Shown here: in pieces, positions 1-4,505 of the stretch
Layout of the letters: the number at the start of each line of letters is the position of its first letter
Position numbering within the stretch: position 1 is the first letter of the stretch
NCBI GenBank assembly: GCA_947455805.1
Contig: CANGSN010000267.1
Location: 1-5,062 of the forward strand
Length of the DNA stretch: 5,062 nucleotides
DNA from: Planctomycetota bacterium
Lineage (GTDB): Bacteria > Planctomycetota > UBA1135 > UBA2386
Reading direction: 5' to 3'
The notes under the pieces: model-generated
The model's database searches: none
What the model was told of the DNA's origin: nothing
Seen by the model: the letters and a program-made list of their open reading frames with translations, nothing else
Program-made: the position numbers and the translations under genes

Positions 1-271
1 CGATGCGCGCCGGCGTGGTGCCGACGCCGGCGAGGCCGGCGAGGCGCACGCCGACGATGGCAAGCAGCAGCAGCACGAGGCCGCGCCGCACGCGCGCCGT
101 CGTGCGCAGGGTGAAGCGCTCGTCGACGTAGCGCAGCTCCGTCAGCACGTGCGGCAGGCCGAAGGCCGCCAGCGACAGCGCGTAGACCCACAGCGGCGCG
201 CTCGCTGCGGCCGCCGCGGTCGCGAGGCCGAGGGCGGCGATCGCCAGCAGCGCACCGACACCCTGCATCAT
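1..271 (-). CDS. N-terminal part of an unidentified polytopic membrane protein (runs off the left edge)
   Basis: The reading frame opens at an ATG at 271-269 and stays open for 90 codons to the window edge, so the C-terminus is missing. Visible hydrophobic stretches are residues about 5-23, about 27-41 and about 64-82, with a basic loop between the last two (residues 47-63), which is a normal pattern for a multi-pass inner-membrane protein. The most distinctive stretch is residues 37-53, FGLPHVLTELRYVDERF. A Gly-Leu-Pro-His near a helix end followed by a charged loop suggests a conserved functional site, and I half-recognise it from uncharacterised bacterial membrane proteins. The Pro-His also recalls the Brp/Blh carotene-oxygenase family, but I cannot support that assignment. 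The start ATG overlaps the stop of the upstream LysM gene (ATGA), so the two are probably translationally coupled. A second ATG follows immediately (268-266). Function unknown. Confidence 0.8.
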   Translation of the reverse strand, partial: MMQGVGALLAIAALGLATAAAAASAPLWVYALSLAAFGLPHVLTELRYVDERFTLRTTARVRRGLVLLLLAIVGVRLAGLAGVGTTPARI

Positions 272-1056
272 GCGAGCGCGACGTACGGATCACGCCGGCG
301 GGCGTGCAACAGCCACGCGGCGCCGCCCGTGGCGACCAGCAGCAGCAACAGCAGCTCGGACTTCTTCGGCTCCGTCGCCGGCGCCACGACGTTGCCCTTC
401 TCGTCGGTCGGCAGCTGCTTGCCGGCGGCGTCGAACCAAGCGACCGTGCGTTCGACCTGCCACTTGCCGTCCTTGTCGGCGACGACCTTCAGCTGCACCT
501 CGGCGCGCGCGACCGGCGAGTCCTTGCCGACGAGGTTCCCGACGGTCTCCGCCGGGATGCGAACGGTGTCCTTGTGGCCGAGGATCTCCGCGACCTTCTT
601 GTGGTCGGCGTGCAGCCCGGCGACCAGCTGCTCTTTCGTCAGCAGGGCGAACACGTAGGTGCCGATGCGCGAATGCGGGAGCTCCTTCGTGGCGTCGAAC
701 GGGACGAAGCGGGTGTCGCGCGGCGGCATCGAGACGACCAGGTGCAGGTCACCGGTGGCCTTCGGGTCCCGCGGCGGCAGCCACAGCACCGTTCCGATCT
801 TCAGCTTGTTCGGATCGACGTCCGGGTTGCGCGCCTGCAGGTCGGCGACGCGCCGGGCGTCACCGAGCCGGGTGCGGGCGATGCCGGTCAAGGTGTCGCC
901 CGCCTTCACTTCATGCGCCACGCACATCGTGTCGGCGAGCGCCGCGACGTCGACGCGGGTCGTGACCTTGATGTGCTGCTCGAAGGAGCCGACGACGTCG
1001 GGCAGCAACGAGGGAATCGCAACGGCGACGAACAGGGCACGCAGGGAACGACGCAT
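268..1056 (-). CDS. Secreted LysM-domain protein with C-terminal membrane anchor
   Basis: I place the start at ATG 1056-1054 (262 aa) because GGAGG lies four bases upstream and the product then begins with a signal-like MRRSLRALFVAVAIPSLLP. An upstream start at about 1119 would put a basic, non-signal extension in front. Residues 48-95 are a LysM domain: HEVKAGDTL, then the usual conserved Asn-Pro (N77-P78) and the closing LKIGTVLWLPP. LysM binds N-acetylglucosamine-containing glycans such as peptidoglycan. Residues about 100-225 form a mixed, mostly soluble region I do not recognise. Residues 235-250 are a single Leu-rich helix preceded by Lys-Lys-Ser-Glu and followed by HARRR and a short tail, so the protein should sit outside the cytoplasmic membrane anchored by its C-terminus. 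The stop overlaps the start of the next membrane gene. It probably links the membrane to the wall, or serves as the glycan-recognising part of a membrane complex (inference). Confidence 0.88.
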   Translation of the reverse strand: MRRSLRALFVAVAIPSLLPDVVGSFEQHIKVTTRVDVAALADTMCVAHEVKAGDTLTGIARTRLGDARRVADLQARNPDVDPNKLKIGTVLWLPPRDPKATGDLHLVVSMPPRDTRFVPFDATKELPHSRIGTYVFALLTKEQLVAGLHADHKKVAEILGHKDTVRIPAETVGNLVGKDSPVARAEVQLKVVADKDGKWQVERTVAWFDAAGKQLPTDEKGNVVAPATEPKKSELLLLLLVATGGAAWLLHARRRDPYVALA

Positions 1057-1071
1057 GAGGCCTCCAGGAAA
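1056..1071 (-). promoter_or_regulatory. Shine-Dalgarno site of the LysM gene
   Basis: Read on the minus strand, the bases before the ATG at 1056 are TTCCTGGAGGCCTC. GGAGG is followed by a four-base spacer. This is the only strong ribosome-binding site in the window, and it decides the start of the LysM gene in favour of 1056 over the in-frame upstream start near 1119. Confidence 0.75.
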
Positions 1072-1120
1072 GGGCGCGGCGAACGCAGCGGCACGGCGCC
1101 GGTTCCCGAACGACATCACT

Positions 1121-1132
1121 CCACCGAGGTGG
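1121..1132. repeat. Short perfect inverted repeat between the small membrane gene and the LysM gene
   Basis: CCACC at 1121-1125 and GGTGG at 1128-1132 are exact reverse complements separated by GA, allowing a small hairpin (about four pairs with a tetraloop). It lies in the 103-bp gap downstream of the stop at 1160 on the minus strand. There is no T-tract, so it does not look like an intrinsic terminator. It could be an mRNA-stability element or chance in such GC-rich DNA. Confidence 0.25.
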
Positions 1133-1159
1133 CGGCAAGCGGCAGGCGACCCGTTCGCG

Positions 1160-1462
1160 TCAGACGACGAACGACAGCGAGGCGGTGATCAGGTTGGCGA
1201 GCCCCGCGGCGGCGAACGCTCGCGCCGGCGGTAGGCGCGTCACCCCGCGGTAGACCAGCGCCTCGACCAGCAGCACCAGCACCTCGACGACGAGCCAGGG
1301 CAGGATGCCGTGGCCGACCAGCAGCCACGCCAGCGGGTGCGTCAGCAGGTTGGCGGCGAACGCGTCGGCGACGGTGCGGCGACGGCGGCCGCGCCCGGCC
1401 ATCGCGACGACGATCGGCACCTCGACGGCGCAGGTCAGGGAGAAGGCGGCGGGCCAGTCCAT
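1160..1462 (-). CDS. Small four-helix membrane protein of unknown function
   Basis: The product is 100 aa from ATG 1462-1460. A GTG at 1528 would add 22 polar residues with no obvious role and is less likely. Four hydrophobic segments are visible at residues about 5-22, 34-51, 53-72 and 82-100. The basic loops (GRGRRRR at 23-29, and YRGVTRLPPAR at 71-81) are on the same side, so both termini should face out. Unusually for such a small hydrophobic protein, polar residues lie inside or at the ends of helices: E14 with P16, N38-L-L-T-H-P43, H51, E60, E67 and N90. This E-x-P / N-x-x-T-H-P / E / E / N layout looks like a conserved family of uncharacterised bacterial membrane proteins, but I cannot name it. 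It is probably the first gene of the minus-strand operon, 103 bp ahead of the LysM gene. The start has no clear Shine-Dalgarno sequence. Confidence 0.72.
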   Translation of the reverse strand: MDWPAAFSLTCAVEVPIVVAMAGRGRRRRTVADAFAANLLTHPLAWLLVGHGILPWLVVEVLVLLVEALVYRGVTRLPPARAFAAAGLANLITASLSFVV

Positions 1463-1508
1463 GGCGCGATTGGACGGCGCGCCTGCCGAGGCGCAACCCT
1501 CCGTCGCC

Positions 1509-1546
1509 TTCGCCGCGTCGCACCGCACCGCTAGTCTGACGGCGTG
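1509..1546 (+). promoter_or_regulatory. Candidate promoter for a leaderless esterase transcript
   Basis: TAGTCT at 1532-1537 fits a loose -10 (TANNNT) and lies six bases before the GTG start at 1544. TTCGCC at 1509-1514 is a poor -35 at 17-bp spacing. The TAG of this element is also the in-frame stop just before the start codon, and no Shine-Dalgarno sequence precedes the GTG. Together these suggest transcription beginning at or next to the start codon. The hexamers are weak matches and could be chance. Confidence 0.25.
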
Positions 1547-2836
1547 GCCACCGTTCCTGCTGCGATCTGCACGCCCCTCGCCGCGTTGGCCGTGCTGGCC
1601 GTGCTGGCCGCGGCGTGCTCACGCACCGTTCCGTCGCCCCCCACACCGCCGGCGCGAACCAGCGAGCAGCAGGCCCCGCCGCGCACGGTGGTGATCGGCT
1701 GCATCGGCCAGTCGAACATGCTCGGCGTCGCCAACGTCGACCAGCACCCGTCGCTGCCGTCCCTCGACGGCATCCGCATCTTCCAGCCGGACCTGTTCCA
1801 AGCACGCGACGACTTCGGCGTGTTCACCCAGCTCGACTTCGCGCCAACGCGCTACGACGTGCCGACCGCGCCGTACGACTATCCGGTGAACGCCGGTGTG
1901 CCGCCGCGCTTCGCCTCGGTGCGCCTGTTCGGGCCCGAACTGCACGCCGGCGTCGTGCTGCGCGAACGGCTCGGTGCGCCGGTGCACTTCGTCAAGCTGG
2001 CGGTCGGCGGCGTCGGCCTGGTGCCGCTCGTCGACTGGCCGGTGGGCCTGCCGTCGGGCTGGATGTGGTTCGTGCACGACTCGTGGGATCCGTCGCTGCC
2101 GCACTCGGTGAAGCCGTACGAGAGCAAGCTCGTGCTCACCGGCCGCGCCACCGCGACGACGGCGACGACGCTGCGCGACGCCAGCCAGGACTGGAAAGGC
2201 GACGAACACCAGGGGCGCTGGCTCGTCTGCGGCGGCAAGCAGGGCCGCGTGCTCGGCAACGACCGCGACACGCTGACGATCGAAGCGTGGGTGCAGGACC
2301 CGCTCGGCGCACCGCCGGCGCCGGGCCCATACACGATCAAGGAGCGCACGTTCTTCCACGCCAGCCTCGCGCGGGCGTTCGCCGAGGGCTACCTGGCCGG
2401 CGCCGCCGGGGCGAGCGGCCCGGGCGGCATCGACTGCCGCGGCGTGCTCGTGGCCCAGGGCGAGACCGACGGCCTGCGCGAAGCGAGCGCACGCGCGGCG
2501 AAGGCGAACATGCAGGCACTGATCGCCTACCTGCGCACGACCATGAAGGCACGCGACTTCACCACGCTGCGCGCCGAGCAGGTGCCGTTCGTGCTGGCCC
2601 TGGTCAAGGAGACCGAGGTGTGGCCGTACGCGAAGCTGGTCAACGAAGGCTATCGCGAGATCGCGGCGAACGACCCGTTCGTGGTCGTCGTCGACACCCA
2701 GGACGTGGCGCTCGGCGGCTTCGACGGCGTCGATCGCAACCACTACTCGGCCGCGGGCCAGCAATTGCTCGGCGAACGCATGGCCGCAGCACTGCTCGAA
2801 CTGCAGGCGAAACTGCCGATGCCAACGGGTCGCTGA
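1544..2836 (+). CDS. Predicted lipoprotein carbohydrate esterase, SASA (sialate O-acetylesterase-like) SGNH family, with inserted beta module
   Basis: The protein is 430 aa from GTG 1544, the only plausible start because an in-frame TAG precedes it at 1532. Residues 8-24 are hydrophobic and are followed by Cys25 in LAAAC, an acceptable but non-canonical lipobox. The n-region has no Lys or Arg, which is odd. The catalytic core follows the SASA plan: GQSNM at 55-59 with nucleophile Ser57, LFGPELHAG at 128-136, KLAVGG at 151-156 (probably the oxyanion-side block), AQGETDG at 304-310, and a C-terminal D397-R-N-H400 supplying the Asp/His pair. Family members remove O-acetyl groups from sugars (sialic acid, xylan and others); the substrate here cannot be told. 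Residues about 194-266 are an extra module between the KLAVGG and QGE blocks. The mature enzyme should sit on the membrane outer face or the cell surface. It is divergent from the minus-strand operon. Confidence 0.88.
   Translation: MATVPAAICTPLAALAVLAVLAAACSRTVPSPPTPPARTSEQQAPPRTVVIGCIGQSNMLGVANVDQHPSLPSLDGIRIFQPDLFQARDDFGVFTQLDFAPTRYDVPTAPYDYPVNAGVPPRFASVRLFGPELHAGVVLRERLGAPVHFVKLAVGGVGLVPLVDWPVGLPSGWMWFVHDSWDPSLPHSVKPYESKLVLTGRATATTATTLRDASQDWKGDEHQGRWLVCGGKQGRVLGNDRDTLTIEAWVQDPLGAPPAPGPYTIKERTFFHASLARAFAEGYLAGAAGASGPGGIDCRGVLVAQGETDGLREASARAAKANMQALIAYLRTTMKARDFTTLRAEQVPFVLALVKETEVWPYAKLVNEGYREIAANDPFVVVVDTQDVALGGFDGVDRNHYSAAGQQLLGERMAAALLELQAKLPMPTGR
1592..1609 (+). repeat. Two tandem copies of GTGCTGGCC in the esterase signal peptide
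   Basis: The nine-base unit GTGCTGGCC occurs at 1592-1600 and 1601-1609, with a degenerate copy (GTTGGCC) just before. It encodes the repeated Val-Leu-Ala of the hydrophobic core. Unit gain or loss would change helix length by three residues without shifting the frame. Confidence 0.7.
2123..2341 (+). other. Inserted beta-rich domain inside the esterase (residues about 194-266)
   Basis: This segment interrupts the SASA fold. Its pattern is TGRATATTATTLRDASQDW, then a Gly-x-W-L-V-x-x-G-G-K turn, then RVLGNDRDTLTIEAW, then a proline-rich turn and PGPYTI. That follows a module I know from secreted and surface proteins: Gly-Thr-Ala-Thr...TTLTD...W...G..V...G...R.I.SN..TTLTV..W...P...Y.I. It is probably a small beta domain for binding or spacing. 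Its function is unknown, and its presence within rather than beside the catalytic domain is unusual as far as I know. Confidence 0.6.
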
Positions 2837-2854
2837 ACTCGGCGCGTCGTCCAC

Positions 2855-2874
2855 CGGCCATGAGCGGGCCGTTT
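2855..2874 (+). terminator. Weak hairpin with short T-run after the esterase gene
   Basis: CGGCC at 2855-2859 pairs with GGCCG at 2867-2871 around a seven-base loop, followed by TTT at 2872-2874. It begins 18 bp after the esterase stop. The stem is only five pairs and the T-run three bases, so it is at best a weak intrinsic terminator. Confidence 0.25.
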
Positions 2875-2908
2875 GCGCCAGCTTCGCAAGGCCTGACCCA
2901 AGGGGTGA

Positions 2909-2916
2909 TGTATATT
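2909..2916 (+). promoter_or_regulatory. Candidate -10 element upstream of the glycosyltransferase
   Basis: TATATT at 2911-2916 matches five of six bases of TATAAT and is preceded directly by TG. It is the most AT-rich spot in the window and lies 45 bp before the ATG at 2962, giving a predicted leader of about 40 bases. No -35 match is visible at 16-19 bp spacing, so confidence is limited. If real, the glycosyltransferase is transcribed separately from the esterase. Confidence 0.35.
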
Positions 2917-2961
2917 GCTGGGTTCGCCATACGCTGACCGAGTCCCAACTGTATCCCGTTG

Positions 2962-4488
2962 ATGGTCCCTACTCTGAGCCCCGAGCCCGCCTGGCCACAG
3001 TTGGCCAATGACGATCCGCGCGTGGTGCGCGGCCGTCGGCTGGCGTGGTTGCTGCTGCTCGGCTTCGGCCTGGTCACGTGGTTCGGCGTGCCACACGGCA
3101 TCGGTTCGTCGTGGCGCGAGTGCGACACCCAGGCGATCGCCCGCAACTTCCTGCTCGACGGCTTCGACCCGCTGCGCCCGCGCGTCGATTGGCGCGGCGA
3201 CACCGACGGCGCCGTCGAGTGCGAGTTCCCGCTCTACCAGATGGCGATCGCCGTCGTGCTGAAGGGGATCGGCGACATCGACGCCGAGTGGCCCGGGCGC
3301 CTGATCGCCCTGCTGTCGCTGCTGCTCGCGGGCTTCGGCATGCACCGGCTGTTCGAGTGGCGCAACGGTCCGGAACAGGCACTCGCCGGCCTGATCGCGT
3401 TCACCGGCACCGGAGCTGCGTGGATGCTGGCGACCCGCGTGATACCCGACGCCACCAGCCTCTCGCTGAGCGTCCCCTGCCTGCTGCTCTTCCGCCGGTA
3501 CCTCCAACGCGGAGCGACGCTCCTGCTGATCGCCGCGACCTTGATGGTCGCCCTCGCCGGCCTGCAGAAGCCGCTGGCACTGCAGGCTGGCCTCGTGATG
3601 TTCGGCTGGACCGTCGTCGCCGCACCCCGGCGACTGCGCGAGATCCGCTGGTGGCTGGCGATGCTCACCGTGCCCGCGGTGGTCGCCGCCTGGCTCGTGC
3701 ACGGTGCCCACCTCCACGCGGAGACCGGCTTGAGCTTCGGTGTCGTCAGCGGCGGCGACACGAAGTTCCCCGGCCTGTTTCAGATCGTCGACCCGGCGAT
3801 CCTGTGGAGCCTCGTGCAGACGACCGCGACCTTCGGCATCTCGGTCGTGGCGATGGCCGCACTCGGCGCCACCGTATGGCTGCGGCGCTTGGACCGCAGC
3901 GACGCCGTGCTGTTGGTCGCGACGCTGCTCGGCCTGCTGGTGTCGCTGCGCTACAGCCACACGCGCGACCTCGGGCCGCAGTACCACGCGTTCGCGGCGT
4001 TCACCGGTGCGTGGTTCGTGGCCCGCGCCTGGCCGGCGAAGGCATCGCGTGGATTGTGGCTCGGATTGCTCGCCGCCGTGGCCTTGCTGGCTGCACTGCG
4101 CGCCAGGGACGAGCGTGGCGTACGCATCGTCGTCAACAAGCTGCCGATCGTCGAGGTCGCCCACGCCGCGCGCCCGCACATCGGGCCGAACGATCGCGTC
4201 GTCGCGCGTTCGGTGAAGACGCGCCGCGACACCGCCTGGTCGCGCAACCAGAACTGTGAGGACCCGCGCTTCTTCTACCTGGCGCGCGCGCGCGGCTGGG
4301 TGCTCGCCAAGGAGGAGTTCACGGTCGATCGTCTCACGCAGCTGCACGGCGCCGGGGCGCGGTTCGTCTATGACCCGCTGCCGAAGGAGAACGCGCCGGA
4401 AGTGACGGCATGGCTCGCCGCGCACGGCGAACGCATCGCCGAGAAGGACGAGGGCGGGGTCGTCTATCGGCTGCGCAATCGCAACTGA
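2962..4488 (+). CDS. GT-C membrane glycosyltransferase (PMT_2/ArnT-like, GT39/GT83-type)
   Basis: The product is 508 aa from ATG 2962 (an adjacent TTG at 2959 is also in frame; neither has a Shine-Dalgarno sequence). After a cytoplasmic leader of about 25 residues come roughly 11-12 hydrophobic segments between residues 28 and 380. The first extracytoplasmic loop carries WRECDTQAIARNF (51-63), PRVDWRGDTDG (73-83) and CEFPLYQ (87-93). This is the layout of PMT_2-like transferases (usually R-Q-x-D-x-x-x-I-A-R-N-F ... E-F-P-L-Y), with the loop Asp, here D55, as the expected catalytic acid. Residues about 383-508 form a soluble extracytoplasmic domain with DPRFFYLARARGW at 434-446. Such enzymes transfer a sugar from a polyprenyl-phosphate donor to lipid, glycan or protein outside the membrane; donor and acceptor cannot be told here. 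It is convergent with the next gene, 15 bp apart. Confidence 0.85.
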   Translation: MVPTLSPEPAWPQLANDDPRVVRGRRLAWLLLLGFGLVTWFGVPHGIGSSWRECDTQAIARNFLLDGFDPLRPRVDWRGDTDGAVECEFPLYQMAIAVVLKGIGDIDAEWPGRLIALLSLLLAGFGMHRLFEWRNGPEQALAGLIAFTGTGAAWMLATRVIPDATSLSLSVPCLLLFRRYLQRGATLLLIAATLMVALAGLQKPLALQAGLVMFGWTVVAAPRRLREIRWWLAMLTVPAVVAAWLVHGAHLHAETGLSFGVVSGGDTKFPGLFQIVDPAILWSLVQTTATFGISVVAMAALGATVWLRRLDRSDAVLLVATLLGLLVSLRYSHTRDLGPQYHAFAAFTGAWFVARAWPAKASRGLWLGLLAAVALLAALRARDERGVRIVVNKLPIVEVAHAARPHIGPNDRVVARSVKTRRDTAWSRNQNCEDPRFFYLARARGWVLAKEEFTVDRLTQLHGAGARFVYDPLPKENAPEVTAWLAAHGERIAEKDEGGVVYRLRNRN

Positions 4489-4505
4489 GAGGCGCGGCGC
4501 CGCTC
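4489..4505. repeat. GC-rich inverted repeat between convergent genes
   Basis: The 15-bp gap between the two stops holds a perfect 10-base palindrome, GCGGCGCCGC, at 4494-4503. A bulged five-pair stem is also possible (GAG-G-CG at 4489-4494 with CGCTC at 4501-4505). It could slow polymerase from both sides, but no T-tract is present on either strand, so I do not call it an intrinsic terminator. Confidence 0.25.

Noticed and set aside
331..352. CAG-type trinucleotide run as a microsatellite
   Set aside because: It simply encodes the poly-leucine stretch of the LysM protein's C-terminal helix, with one TTG breaking the run; a coding explanation suffices.
1056..1119. Longer N-terminus of the LysM protein from about 1119
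   Set aside because: It would add 21 residues in front of a good signal peptide, whereas the ATG at 1056 has a strong GGAGG at the right distance.
304..1188. 294-aa open frame on the plus strand
   Set aside because: It is antisense to the LysM gene, with low-complexity Arg/Gly/Gln composition and no ribosome-binding site.
1619..2854. 411-aa open frame on the minus strand
   Set aside because: It is antisense to the esterase, whose catalytic blocks are intact in order on the plus strand; the antisense product has no domain or signal.
2908..2937. Nine-codon leader ORF (MYIAGFAIR) ahead of the glycosyltransferase, preceded by AAGGGG
   Set aside because: The Shine-Dalgarno spacing is only two bases and the ATG lies upstream of the probable transcription start, so it would not be in the mRNA. 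No attenuator-like hairpin follows.
2743..4425. 560-aa open frame on the minus strand
   Set aside because: It lies antisense to the glycosyltransferase and the esterase end, crosses a promoter-like gap, and is Arg/Gln/Glu/His-rich with no recognisable domain. Long antisense frames are expected where the third codon position is almost always G or C.
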